NCBI RefSeq assembly: GCF_014836675.1
Contig: NZ_JACSQK010000003.1
Coordinates: forward strand, 1-64,000
Origin: Comamonas avium
Lineage (GTDB): Bacteria > Pseudomonadota > Gammaproteobacteria > Burkholderiales > Burkholderiaceae_C
Reading direction: 5' to 3'
Length of the DNA: 64,000 nt
Positions 33,728-42,956 of the stretch are shown one piece after another. Each line of letters begins with the position of its first letter. Positions within the stretch are counted from its first letter, which is position 1. The notes below the pieces were generated by a model. It was not told where the DNA came from, did not search any database, and saw only the letters and a list, made by a program, of their open reading frames with translations. Both the position numbers and the translations under genes were made by a program.

Positions 33728-34951
33728 CTATCCATTCGTTGACTGTCCGTAGCGGCGGGTCATCCACCACCACAGCAGTGCAGCGCAACTAACCGCGGCA
33801 CCCAATGCGCATACGCCCAGCCAGCCATGGTGTGCGTACATGGCAGTGGCGCCCAGTGCGCCAGCACCGCTGCCCGCGGCATAAAACAGCATGTACAGGC
33901 CCACCAGCCGGCTGGGGGCGCTGCTCGATTGCTGAAAAATCAGGTGCTGGTTGACCACATGCAGGGCTTGACCACCCATGTCCAGCAAGACAATGCCCAG
34001 CATCAGCGCCATCACAGACTGGGGCATATACGCCAGCGGCCACCACGCCAGCAGCAGTACCAGCAAAGCTGCCAGCGTGGTGCGCTGGCTCCAGCCACGA
34101 TCGGCCCAGTGCCCGGCGCGTGTGGCTGCCAGGGCCCCCACCACACCGACCAGTCCAAACGCGCCGATGGCGGTGTGCGAATAAGACCACGGTGCTGCAG
34201 ACAAGGGCAGCACCAACGCACTCCAGAAAATATTGAATGCGGCAAACATGCACAGTGCCAGCATGCCGCGCACCTGCAGTACCCGGTTGCTGCGCAGCAA
34301 CTGCCACATCGACGCCAGCAGTTGCTGGTAGCTGAGGGTGGGCTGGGCATGTACGCTAGTGACCGGCAACTGCCGCCACAGCAGCACTGCCAGCACCAGC
34401 ATGCCGGCAGCAGACACCATGTAAACGCCGCGCCAGCCAGCCATGTCGCTCACAGCGCCCGAAAACACCCGGGCCAGCAGCAATCCAGCAAACACACCGC
34501 TTTGTACGACTCCCACCACCCGGCCACGCTCTGCAGGAGCTGCAATGGCTGCGGCATAGGCGATCAGTCCCTGGGTCATCGCGGTGCCCATCAGCCCGAT
34601 AGCCAGCATCCCGACCATCAGGCCTGTGGCTGACGACGCCAAGGCTACGCCCCCTAATGCCAGCACCAAGCCTGCCATTTGCGCCAGCATCAAGCGGCGT
34701 CGCTCAATCTGATCGCCCAGCGGTACCAGCAGCACCAAGGACAGCAAGCAGCCCAGCTGGGTGGCGGTCACCACCCCGCCGACTGCCCCATGGCTAATGT
34801 CAAATGCGGCGGCCAGGGCATCCAGCAAGGGCTGCGCAAAATACACGTTGGCCACACTGCAGCCTGCTGCCAGCGCCAGCAGCCAGATGGGGGCTAGCGC
34901 TGGCGTTTGTGTGGAAGGTGGCGCAGCGCCGCACAAATGAGAGGAAGGCAT
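33728..34951 (-). CDS. MFS transporter (12 segments)
   Basis: 407 aa inner-membrane protein with about 12 hydrophobic segments. Motif A in the loop between segments 2 and 3 reads GDQIERRRLM. The N-terminal LAAGCSVANVYFAQPLLDALAAAFDISHGAVGGVVTATQLGCLLSLVLLVPLGD is typical of the YdeA/AraJ-like sugar and drug efflux branch. Divergent from an HxlR regulator 83 bp away, which probably represses it; the inducer would be its substrate or a reactive compound. Confidence 0.88.
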   Translation of the reverse strand: MPSSHLCGAAPPSTQTPALAPIWLLALAAGCSVANVYFAQPLLDALAAAFDISHGAVGGVVTATQLGCLLSLVLLVPLGDQIERRRLMLAQMAGLVLALGGVALASSATGLMVGMLAIGLMGTAMTQGLIAYAAAIAAPAERGRVVGVVQSGVFAGLLLARVFSGAVSDMAGWRGVYMVSAAGMLVLAVLLWRQLPVTSVHAQPTLSYQQLLASMWQLLRSNRVLQVRGMLALCMFAAFNIFWSALVLPLSAAPWSYSHTAIGAFGLVGVVGALAATRAGHWADRGWSQRTTLAALLVLLLAWWPLAYMPQSVMALMLGIVLLDMGGQALHVVNQHLIFQQSSSAPSRLVGLYMLFYAAGSGAGALGATAMYAHHGWLGVCALGAAVSCAALLWWWMTRRYGQSTNG

Positions 34952-34972
34952 GAATGCAGTTTGGTTTCAAAT

Positions 34973-35006
34973 TAAAACTAGTCGCAGCATACGCGGATTG
35001 GTTTTA
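34973..35006. promoter_or_regulatory. Candidate HxlR operator in the divergent region
   Basis: TAAAACTAGTC (34973-34983) and GATTGGTTTTA (34996-35006) form an inverted repeat matching at 9 of 11 positions, in the middle of the 83 bp between the MFS and HxlR genes. HxlR dimers bind such symmetric sites. Confidence 0.45.
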
Positions 35007-35034
35007 GAATGCAACCAGATTGGAGTCTGAGCTG

Positions 35035-35469
35035 ATGACTGTTCCTGCTGTCGATGACACCTGCCCTGTGGGCCGCGCTGCCAACTTGATGGGAGACCGC
35101 TGGTCGTTGCTCATCGTGCGCGATGTGATGGATGGCCTGCACCGCTTTGGCGATTTGCAGCGCAATCTGGGCGTTGCGCGCAACATACTCACTGACCGCC
35201 TCAAGCGTCTTGTAGATGCCGGGGTGCTGGCCACCGAGCCTGTGGCGGGTGGTTCGGCCTACCAGCAATATGTGCTCACGCCAAAAGGGGCGCAGCTGTT
35301 TCCGCTCATCGTGGCTTTGCGCCAGTGGGGCGAGCAGCATTTGTTTGCTGCCGATGAGCCACATTCCGTATTGATTGACACCGCCACGGGTGACGTGATC
35401 GCGCCCATGCACGCCACCAATCGGCAAGGTCAAGTGCTGCAGGCATCGGGCACGGCAGTGCAGCGATAG
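35035..35469 (+). CDS. HxlR family transcriptional regulator
   Basis: 144 aa winged-helix regulator. The family signature is present: CPVGRAANLMGDRWSLLIVRDVMDGLHRFGDLQRNLGVARNILTDRLKRLVDAGVL, with the redox- or quinone-sensitive N-terminal Cys at position 10, then YVLTPKGAQLFPLIVALRQWGEQH. The C-terminal tail of about 45 residues is longer than the shortest members. The ATG at 35035 follows GGAG; an in-frame TTG at 35020 is less likely. It probably controls the divergent MFS gene and itself. Confidence 0.92.
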   Translation: MTVPAVDDTCPVGRAANLMGDRWSLLIVRDVMDGLHRFGDLQRNLGVARNILTDRLKRLVDAGVLATEPVAGGSAYQQYVLTPKGAQLFPLIVALRQWGEQHLFAADEPHSVLIDTATGDVIAPMHATNRQGQVLQASGTAVQR

Positions 35470-35669
35470 TGGTGGTGGCTGGGTGCCTGTGGCACATGTG
35501 TACCTGCCGGCAAGGCGGGTCTATGGACCCCATGCCTGAAAGGCTGCGTCAAGACCCCCCTATTTCTGCAATCCGGGCCACCGCAAGATGAGTGCTTACT
35601 GGCGATGAATTGCAATAAATCCAGGTATTGGCGATTTCTCAGTCAGCGGTAGATCCACTTTTTGAACCA

Positions 35670-38321
35670 TCAATCCTCGCGGATACGCAGCAGTGTCTGG
35701 CTCATCAGCGCGCGCAGCGCTGGCGGTCTGACGGGTTTGGCCAAGAAGCCCCAGCCTCGCTCGGCGGCCTGGCGGCGCAGTGATGCATCGCGCTCGGCAG
35801 TCACCAAAATCACCGGAGGCATCTGCCCCCACTGCTCACACAGCTGTGCATAAATGTCTGGCCCATACAGGTTTTTGCCCAGGTGCACGTCCAGCAGCAC
35901 CAGTTGCGGTACATCGTGGGCGTTGGCAATAACCAGTGCATCGTGCGGACCTCCGGCGTAGGGGACCTCGCAGCCCCAGCGCTCCAGCAGGGCGCGGGTG
36001 GCAGCACAGGTCTGCGGGTCATCGTCGATGTACCAGGCTACGCCACCTTGCAAGGGGGCATCGTTTTGGCTATGCGTGACAGTGCTGGGGCGCACGGCAG
36101 GCTGCAGGGTTTGGGCGTTGCCCAGCGGCACCTGGACCCAGAACACACTGCCTTTGCCGAGGGTAGAGCGCAGCCCAATCTCGTGGCCCAGCAGCTTGCC
36201 CAGACGCTCCACAATCGCCAGTCCCAGGCCTGTGCCGCGATCATCGGCGTGGCCTTCGTCAAGACGGCGAAACTCTTCAAAAATCTCGCGCTGCAGGCTC
36301 TCGGGAATGCCTGGTCCCTGGTCATGCACTTCAATGCGGACATGGTTGCCCGCACGGCGGCAACCGATCAGGATGCGGCCCTGTCTCGTGTAACGAATGG
36401 CGTTAGAGACAAAATTTTGCAAAATACGGCGCAGCAGCGCCTCGTCACTGCGCACGATGAGGTGGCTGGAGCGGGTGCGCAACTTCAGCCCCTCGCTTTC
36501 GGCCAGCATGCCAAAGTTGTTGTGCACCACATGCAGGAGAGAGTCGAGCGCAAAGTCCCGCACGTGCACCTCAAGCTGGCCGGACTCCATGCGGGCAATG
36601 TCCAGCAGGCTGTTCAAGATGGCGTCTTGCGAGGCCAGTGCGGCGTCAATGCTGTCAGCCACGTGGCGGCCCGCATCGTCATGCACGTGGCTGGGCAGCA
36701 GGCTGGTGAACATGCGTGCTGCGTTCAGGGGTTGCAGCAGATCGTGCACGGCAGCGTTCACAAAGCGGGTTTTGTAGCGGTTGGCCTCTTCGGCCTCGCG
36801 TTTGGCCTGGGTGAGGTCATGGGTTCGCTCCTCTACACGCCGCTCCAGTGCATCGGCCAGAGAGCGCAATTCTCGGGCTGCATTTTTGTAGCTGGTGATG
36901 TCTGCATAGCTGGTGACAAAACCACCATCGGGCAGTGGGTTGCCACGAATTTCCAGCACCGTTCCATCACCTTTTTCGCTCTCGTGCAAATGGGGCTTGC
37001 CACTGCGCAGATGACCCAGGCGGCGCTGGATGGCCTCTTCCATCGGTGCGGTGCCCAGCAGGCCACGCTTGGCGTTAAAGCGCAGAAGGTCTTCAATCGG
37101 CTGGCCTACGCGGACCATTTCAGGAGGGTAGCGAAAGAGGGCAAGGTAGCGGGAGTTCCATGCCACCAGGTTCAAGTTGGCATCGATGATGACAACCCCT
37201 TGGGGCAGGTGCTCCAGGCTGCGTGACAAGCCTGTGTCGGCCTGCTGTGCAGCTTGCACAATGCCGTCCTGGGCGGTGCGCAACTCTTGCGCGTGTTGCT
37301 GCAGCACGGTCTCCAGCTCCTGGCGGCTGCGCAGGCGCAGGCGTGTGATGCGCTGGCGCTGGCGCACAAACAGCACCAGCAATCCGCCTGCCAGCCACAG
37401 GCCTCCTGCTGCGCCGGCAGCCCACCAGCTGGTGGTGGCGCTGGTACTGGTGTCGTGCAGCAAATGCATCTGCCACTGTCCGTGCAGCAGCCCCACGCTT
37501 TGCAGCAGCATATGACGGGGCAGGTCAGGGTCTTGCACATCCACCAAGCGGCTGCCATTGTCCAGTTGCTTGCGCAGTCGCAAGTGCAGTGGCGTCAGCT
37601 GCTCGTCCTGGTACTGGCGGGTTGCCGCCAGCTGGATCTGGGCTGCGTGGGTCAATGGGCGCAACAAGCGGTAGCGCCACGGCTCACGGCTAGTCAGAAA
37701 GATGACGCCATAGTTGTCGGAGACGAACACGATGTCAGCGGCATTGGGCCATTGGCGTTCCAGCTCTTGCAGTGCAATCTTGATTGCAATAAGTCCAATG
37801 GCGTTGCCGGTGTCGTCGTAAATTGCTTGCGATAAAAAATAGCCGGGCACGGCAGTGGTGGTGCCAATGCCGTAAAAGCGTCCACTGCCATTGGCCAGCG
37901 CTTGCTGCACATAGGGACGGTAGCTGTAGTTTTCCCCCACATTGCTTTGCGGGGCATGCCAATTGCTGGCGGCTATCGCAATGCCTTGCTTGTTGATGAG
38001 TGTGAGTGTCGAGGAGCGAGTGGCGCCGTTGGCCCGCTCTAGCTTGCGGTTGAGGTAGTCCACATCCTTGGCGGTCAAGGGGCGCTGCAGGGCCTGGCGC
38101 AATTCGGTGTCAAGCGAAAGCACCTCGGGCAGGGTGCGAAAACGGTCCACCCGCTGGGTCAGCACCTGGGCGCGCACTTCCAGCTGGCGTTGAAAAATTT
38201 CACTCTCGTTGAGCAGTGCATGTCGCCATGTCAGCCAGCCCACAACCAGCATGCTCAGCAGCATGCCAGCAATCAGGGGAGCGAAAGGCCACAGCTGGCG
38301 GCGGCGAAGGCGTGAAAACAT
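35670..38321 (-). CDS. DctB-like hybrid sensor histidine kinase
   Basis: 883 aa. Membrane segment at about 12-32; a periplasmic double-CACHE region to about 295, with GRFYGIGTTTAVPGYFLSQAIYDDTGNAIGLIAIKI as in C4-dicarboxylate sensors; second segment at about 300-320; coiled coil; PAS at about 365-480; HisKA with phosphoacceptor His526 (VHDLLQPLNAAR); HATPase with the N-box Asn640, DQGPGI and GTGLGL; C-terminal receiver with Asp811 (VLLDVHLG). Divergent from dctA, so it probably senses C4-dicarboxylates. It lacks an adjacent sigma-54 DctD regulator; the LuxR-type regulator at 30810 is a possible partner. Confidence 0.92.
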   Translation of the reverse strand: MFSRLRRRQLWPFAPLIAGMLLSMLVVGWLTWRHALLNESEIFQRQLEVRAQVLTQRVDRFRTLPEVLSLDTELRQALQRPLTAKDVDYLNRKLERANGATRSSTLTLINKQGIAIAASNWHAPQSNVGENYSYRPYVQQALANGSGRFYGIGTTTAVPGYFLSQAIYDDTGNAIGLIAIKIALQELERQWPNAADIVFVSDNYGVIFLTSREPWRYRLLRPLTHAAQIQLAATRQYQDEQLTPLHLRLRKQLDNGSRLVDVQDPDLPRHMLLQSVGLLHGQWQMHLLHDTSTSATTSWWAAGAAGGLWLAGGLLVLFVRQRQRITRLRLRSRQELETVLQQHAQELRTAQDGIVQAAQQADTGLSRSLEHLPQGVVIIDANLNLVAWNSRYLALFRYPPEMVRVGQPIEDLLRFNAKRGLLGTAPMEEAIQRRLGHLRSGKPHLHESEKGDGTVLEIRGNPLPDGGFVTSYADITSYKNAARELRSLADALERRVEERTHDLTQAKREAEEANRYKTRFVNAAVHDLLQPLNAARMFTSLLPSHVHDDAGRHVADSIDAALASQDAILNSLLDIARMESGQLEVHVRDFALDSLLHVVHNNFGMLAESEGLKLRTRSSHLIVRSDEALLRRILQNFVSNAIRYTRQGRILIGCRRAGNHVRIEVHDQGPGIPESLQREIFEEFRRLDEGHADDRGTGLGLAIVERLGKLLGHEIGLRSTLGKGSVFWVQVPLGNAQTLQPAVRPSTVTHSQNDAPLQGGVAWYIDDDPQTCAATRALLERWGCEVPYAGGPHDALVIANAHDVPQLVLLDVHLGKNLYGPDIYAQLCEQWGQMPPVILVTAERDASLRRQAAERGWGFLAKPVRPPALRALMSQTLLRIRED

Positions 38322-38537
38322 GGCGCAAGTGTGCCTGTGCTGGCAGCGGTTTGGCCAGTTGCAGGCTGTTGATGCAGTCGAAATGGGTTCGTATTTCTAC
38401 GTATTTTTAGGCACTTTTGCCGCGAAAAACGGGCATCTAATACCAATAGGTTATCGGCGTAAACGCGGGCCAGCAGTACAAACCCCCTCAGTTGCACCGC
38501 CAAGGTGCATTTTGTTTGCACTTTCGGAACCCGTAGC

Positions 38538-39872
38538 ATGCACCCCATCCAATCTGAAGCCATAAGCACTATGCGTTTGCCGTTCTACCGCCAGCTGTAT
38601 GTGCAGGTGGTGGTTGCCATCGTTGTCGGTGTTTTGCTGGGCCATTTCTCACCGGAATACGGCGCAGCCATGAAGCCCTTTGGCGATGCGTTCATCAAGC
38701 TGATCAAGATGATCATTGCTCCGGTGATCTTCCTGACCATCGTGACCGGCATTGCGGGCATGACGCAGCTGAGCACCGTGGGCCGCGTTTTTGGCAAGGC
38801 CATGGCGTATTTCCTGACCTTCTCTACGCTGGCGCTGGTTGTCGGCATGGTGGTGGCAAACGTCTGGCAGCCCGGCGCTGGCATGCACATCAACGTGGCC
38901 GATCTGGATCAAAAAGCCGTACAGGGCTTTGTGGCCAAGACGCACGACATGACGCTGACCGGCTTTGTCATGGACATCATTCCCAAGACACTGATCAGCC
39001 CATTTGTGGGTGACAACATCTTGCAGGTGCTGCTGGTGGCGGTGCTGTTTGGGGTGGCGCTGGCCATGGTGGGTGATGCTGGCAAGCCTGTGCTGAACTT
39101 CTTTGAAGCGCTGGCCAAGCCCGTCTTCAAGCTGGTGGCGATTGTGATGAAGGCCGCTCCTATTGGCGCTTTCGGGGCCATGGCGTTCACCATTGGCAAG
39201 TTTGGTCTGTCCTCGCTGGTGAATCTGGCAGAGCTGGTCGCCGCTTTCTACCTGACGTCTTTCATCTTCGTGACCGTGGTGCTGGGTGTTGTCGCGCGCC
39301 TGTGCGGCTTCTCGGTATTCAAGCTGTGTCGCTACCTGAAGGAAGAGCTGCTTTTGGTGCTGGGTACTTCGTCGTCCGAATCGGCGTTGCCCAGCTTGAT
39401 GCAAAAGATGGAAAAAGCCGGCTGCAAGAAGTCGGTGGTCGGTCTGGTGGTTCCTACCGGTTACTCCTTCAATCTGGATGGCACCAACATTTACATGACA
39501 CTGGCTGCGCTGTTCATTGCCCAGGCCTGTGATGTGGAGCTGACGCTGGGTCACCAAATCATGCTGCTGCTGGTGGCCATGCTGTCGTCCAAGGGCGCGG
39601 CGGGTGTAACGGGCGCGGGCTTCATTACGCTGGCTGCAACGCTGGCGGTGGTGCCTGAAGTGCCAGTGGCCGGGATGGCGCTGATCTTGGGTGTGGACCG
39701 TTTCATGTCTGAGTGCCGCTCGATCACCAACTTCATCGGGAACGCGGTTGCGACCGTGGTGGTCTCTCGCTGGGAAAATGGCGTGGACATGAAGCGCCTG
39801 AACTCGGTGCTGGATGGCGAGCCTGTTGCTGAACTGGATCCCGTGCCCGTCGCTGTAGCGGCCAAGGCCTGA
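38538..39872 (+). CDS. dctA: C4-dicarboxylate:H+ symporter DctA
   Basis: 444 aa inner-membrane transporter of the DAACS family that takes up succinate, fumarate and malate. Recognisable: [45 protein letters not shown], the serine-rich hairpin [49 protein letters not shown] and [18 protein letters not shown]. Start is uncertain: 38538 ([10 protein letters not shown]) or Met12 at 38571 (MRLPFYRQ), which also fits the family. Divergent from a DctB-like hybrid kinase 216 bp away. Terminated at 39921. Confidence 0.95.
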   Translation: MHPIQSEAISTMRLPFYRQLYVQVVVAIVVGVLLGHFSPEYGAAMKPFGDAFIKLIKMIIAPVIFLTIVTGIAGMTQLSTVGRVFGKAMAYFLTFSTLALVVGMVVANVWQPGAGMHINVADLDQKAVQGFVAKTHDMTLTGFVMDIIPKTLISPFVGDNILQVLLVAVLFGVALAMVGDAGKPVLNFFEALAKPVFKLVAIVMKAAPIGAFGAMAFTIGKFGLSSLVNLAELVAAFYLTSFIFVTVVLGVVARLCGFSVFKLCRYLKEELLLVLGTSSSESALPSLMQKMEKAGCKKSVVGLVVPTGYSFNLDGTNIYMTLAALFIAQACDVELTLGHQIMLLLVAMLSSKGAAGVTGAGFITLAATLAVVPEVPVAGMALILGVDRFMSECRSITNFIGNAVATVVVSRWENGVDMKRLNSVLDGEPVAELDPVPVAVAAKA

Positions 39873-39920
39873 GTACTTTTGCAGATGCCATCAGCGGGCC
39901 GTGAATGTGTTCGCTGACCA

Positions 39921-39943
39921 AGGGGTGCTGAGGCACCCCTTTT
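39921..39943 (+). terminator. Terminator after dctA
   Basis: AGGGGTGC (39921-39928) and GCACCCCT (39933-39940) form a perfect 8-bp stem with a TGAG loop, followed by TTT. Confidence 0.85.
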
Positions 39944-39968
39944 GCATGGGGCTTCAGTACAGGCGTAA

Positions 39969-40005
39969 AAAAAATCCCTGACCAAACATGATCAGGGATT
40001 TTTTT
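39969..40005. terminator. Bidirectional terminator at the tRNA 3' end
   Basis: AAATCCCTGA (39972-39981) and TCAGGGATTT (39992-40001) form a 10-bp stem with an A-run before and T-run after. It can stop transcripts from dctA on one strand and from the tRNA on the other. Confidence 0.88.
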
Positions 40006-40007
40006 AT

Positions 40008-40084
<77 letters not shown>

Positions 40085-40418
40085 GTAATTTGTGCATGAC
40101 CACTGTCTTTGGAGACAAGGTATCAAGTGCGAAGCCCGAATAATACCACCAGTAATAAACCCTTGGTTTTTTATTCTTTAAATAAATAAAGATATCGGCA
40201 TTCCGCAGAGCATCAGGGGGCCAAGTGCGTCAAGACGGTCACGCGCCATCGGCTCAGCTGGTTGCAAGGATGCACAGTAGGTGGGCGTCGTGGCGTTGCA
40301 GCCCTGCGGGAAAGCTCGGTCATGAATGGCTCCAGACAAAGCCCCTATCCGCGGCGTCAGCCAGTTCGGAGGGTGTTATGGAATGCGCAAGAAGGCTGCA
40401 CAACGGTGATGGAGCGCA
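40085..40418. other. Gene-free spacer between tRNA-fMet and diguanylate cyclase
   Basis: 334 bp with no supported gene. It must hold the tRNA promoter; a clear -35/-10 pair is not obvious. There is an A/T-rich stretch at 40158-40190. Nothing else stands out. Confidence 0.45.
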
Positions 40419-41459
40419 TCACCGCTGCCGCCAGCTCTGCGCAGCAGTAGTGAGGGCGGGGCAGGCAGGTGTGGCATCGCCTGCAAAAAAGGCTGGGCGG
40501 CTGAGCTCGATACTTTGGGAGACAACGCGGTTGCGCCCCTGTTTTTTGGCCAGATAAAGCTGCTGGTCCACCGCTTCAATGAAGTCAATGCTCTGCGTGC
40601 CTGACTGCGGCACGATGGTGCCCACGCCAATGCTCGCAGTCACACGTTGCCCATGGGGTGAGCCGGGATGCGGGATCGGGTGCTCCTTGAGCTGGCGCAT
40701 GAAGCGCTCTGCCACCTGGTGCGCAATGTGCGCAGGAACCTCCGGAAGCAGCACCACAAATTCTTCGCCACCAAAGCGTGCAACCAAGTCAGATGGGCCA
40801 TCCAGTGTCTGTGCCAGCATTTGCGCAATGTCGACCAGGCACTGGTCACCACGGACGTGGCCGTAGTAGTCGTTGTATTGCTTGAAAAAGTCGATGTCCA
40901 GCACCATCAAGGACAGCGGATGCTGCGTTTGCATCGCACGCTCCCAGTACTGCGCCATCGCATCGTCAAAGCGACGGCGGTTGGCAATATTGGTCAGCCC
41001 GTCCTTGTATGACATGACTTCCAGCTCTCTTTGCAGGCTCAGCAGCTTCTCTTCGGTGATCTTGCGTTCGCTGATGTCAAACATAAAGCCGATCAAGGCC
41101 TCGGTCTCACCCTGTGCATTGCGCAGGACGTGCACGGTGTCGCGCATCCAGACGTAGCGCTGATCGGCCGTGAGCGCCCGGTAGTCGGCTTCGTGGTCAA
41201 CGCCCGCGATGGACAGCTCCACGCAGTGCTTGACCACTTGCTCCCGGTCTTCGGGATGAATGCGGTCTGCCCAATCTTGCACGGTGACCCAAGTGCCCAC
41301 ACTCCAGCCAAGCAGTGCTTCGATTTGCGGCCCCACATAGACATAGCGTTTGGTGGCCCAGTCGATCTTCCAGGGAATGGCCTTGGTCGATTCCAGCAAC
41401 GTGCGGTACACGCCATCGTTGTCGTGGGGGAGATGGAGCAATTGTGTCTCTGTGAACAT
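40419..41459 (-). CDS. PAS-GGDEF diguanylate cyclase
   Basis: 346 aa. A PAS fold with PAC tail (about residues 20-133, from YRTLLESTKAIPWKIDW to GFMFDISERK) is joined by a helical linker to a GGDEF domain (from about 150, YKDGLTNIANRRRFDDAM). The active-site signature is intact as GGEEF at 230-234, so cyclic di-GMP synthesis is likely. The inhibitory RxxD site is not kept: the four residues there are GPSD. No membrane segment, so it should be a cytoplasmic sensor of a small ligand or redox state. Stand-alone gene. Confidence 0.93.
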   Translation of the reverse strand: MFTETQLLHLPHDNDGVYRTLLESTKAIPWKIDWATKRYVYVGPQIEALLGWSVGTWVTVQDWADRIHPEDREQVVKHCVELSIAGVDHEADYRALTADQRYVWMRDTVHVLRNAQGETEALIGFMFDISERKITEEKLLSLQRELEVMSYKDGLTNIANRRRFDDAMAQYWERAMQTQHPLSLMVLDIDFFKQYNDYYGHVRGDQCLVDIAQMLAQTLDGPSDLVARFGGEEFVVLLPEVPAHIAHQVAERFMRQLKEHPIPHPGSPHGQRVTASIGVGTIVPQSGTQSIDFIEAVDQQLYLAKKQGRNRVVSQSIELSRPAFFAGDATPACPALTTAAQSWRQR

Positions 41460-42092
41460 ATGTGTCGTCCTCTGGCAGCGCGTTGTCCCAGCATGTGGGG
41501 GGCGGCTGTGCTGTGTAGGCAGGGTGTTTTCATAGACGGGAAACTGGCCTTGTCTTCACGCAGCAAAGCTGGCATCTGCATGCAGTCTTGATGCACATCA
41601 CTCCGGAGTACCAGCTGGGCGCGGAGGTTGTGGTGCAGGTCAATGCATGGTGTTTTATTTGTGCTAGGCGGAGGTGGAATGTACAGGGCCAAGTCTGGTT
41701 ACATTCATTAACCCGATGAGCGGGAAACGCCTGTCCGCTACCAGTAGCGTGTCACTGATGCGATCAACGGTTTTTTCTCGTTGAAACCAATGAAAAATAT
41801 ATAAAAATCAATGGCTTGCACTTTGCTGCAAACCTTTGTTAACTGGCTATTTGGTGTGTACTTTAAAGGTGACAGATGCACTAAAAGGACGCCGTACCGC
41901 TCATGCGTCGTTGCGATGCTGGGCACAGGTGGCATGGAGCGGCAAACCAGCATGGTGGTTGCCGTCGTCGCTGGCATGCATGGCTATGCACTGAGTGTGG
42001 ATAGCCGCAGGCTTTAAACAGCGGCAGCGCATGGCGCTGGTTGTGCATGCAATAGAGCAGCCCAAAGAGGGGGCTGGCCACGACGGGCGGCT
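41460..42092. other. 633-bp gene-free region
   Basis: Short frames here have no family-like content. The part at 41785-41860 is unusually A/T-rich for this genome (ATGAAAAATATATAAAAATC). It lies upstream of the diguanylate cyclase and downstream of the kinase-like gene, so it may hold the cyclase promoter and a long leader. No RNA gene or repeat recognised. Confidence 0.4.
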
Positions 42093-42914
42093 TTAAACGT
42101 CTGCGCGCAGCAGCTCAAACGCCATGCGGATGCGCTGGCCGTCACGGCCCAATTTGCGGTCGGTGGGCAAACGGCCGGCCCATGCCATGCGTGCAATCGA
42201 TTGCTGCAGGACCTCACGGGCTTCGGGCTGCAATGTCTGCACCCAGGCTTGCCAGTGCTTGCGCGCTTCAGGCATGGCGTGGGCTTGCTCCAGAATCCAT
42301 GCGGTGGAGTGGACGTAGCACAGGGCATCACGCACTTGGCACACGGGAAGGGGCAGGTGTGCGGTGGGGTCGTCTTCAAAGTCGATATAGCCAATGACGC
42401 CGTCGGGGCAGCGCACCAGATTGCGTGCAAAAGCCTGGCTGAGTGTGGTGCCCGCCTTGTGCACTTTGGCAATGGCTTGCAGGCCTTGCTTCCACAGCGC
42501 CAGTACGGCATTTGCTCCACGGGGGATGGCTTCTTGCAGCTCATTGCCCAGACTGGGGGTAGCTTGACCCGCAGCGCCCAGATGGCGCATGACAAAACCA
42601 TCTTCATTGGTAGCCAGCACTTGCGGGGCGCGCAGCCCCCGCGCAGAAAAATCGCGCAGGCGGCGCACTTCGGTGGCCACTGCCACACGGCCACCAGGAT
42701 TGGGTACGGGGCTGAGCACCGGCATTTTGAAAACTCTGGCCAGTGCTGCCAGCACGCGATAGCGCCAGCGCGGGTTGAGCGCACCAGCTCGCTTGACCCA
42801 CAGGGTCTCACCTTCTTGGTCATAGCGCATGACGCTGTGCGGCTGGCTCAGTACATGGGCGCGAAGGAATGCGTCGTAATCAATCGGGGTGTTAGAAGCA
42901 GGCACAGGCAGCAC
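42093..42914 (-). CDS. Kinase-like protein (BUD32/InaA-type fold), divergent
   Basis: 273 aa soluble protein. It resembles small kinase-fold proteins annotated as BUD32- or lipopolysaccharide-kinase-like: an N-lobe with LWVKRAGALNPRWRY and ATEVRRLRDFSARGLRAPQVLATNEDGFVMRHLG, then a C-lobe with AIAKVHKAGTTLSQAFARNLV in the catalytic-loop position and GVIGYIDFEDDP in the DFG position. The catalytic Asp of HxD is absent (His-Lys-Ala), while Asn is kept. It may use IDFED for catalysis or be inactive. It lies 42 bp downstream of the FMN protein gene, on the same strand. Confidence 0.6.
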   Translation of the reverse strand: MLPVPASNTPIDYDAFLRAHVLSQPHSVMRYDQEGETLWVKRAGALNPRWRYRVLAALARVFKMPVLSPVPNPGGRVAVATEVRRLRDFSARGLRAPQVLATNEDGFVMRHLGAAGQATPSLGNELQEAIPRGANAVLALWKQGLQAIAKVHKAGTTLSQAFARNLVRCPDGVIGYIDFEDDPTAHLPLPVCQVRDALCYVHSTAWILEQAHAMPEARKHWQAWVQTLQPEAREVLQQSIARMAWAGRLPTDRKLGRDGQRIRMAFELLRADV

Positions 42915-42956
42915 GTCGGGTCAAAGCAAGCGGGCCCCAGGGACGCGGCCCTGTGG

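Noticed and set aside
35883-37226. 447-codon plus-strand frame inside the hybrid kinase
   Set aside because: The minus-strand kinase has every catalytic box; the plus frame has none and no ribosome site.
41811-42017. 68-codon frame in the 633-bp gap
   Set aside because: No ribosome site, no family-like sequence and unremarkable codon use.
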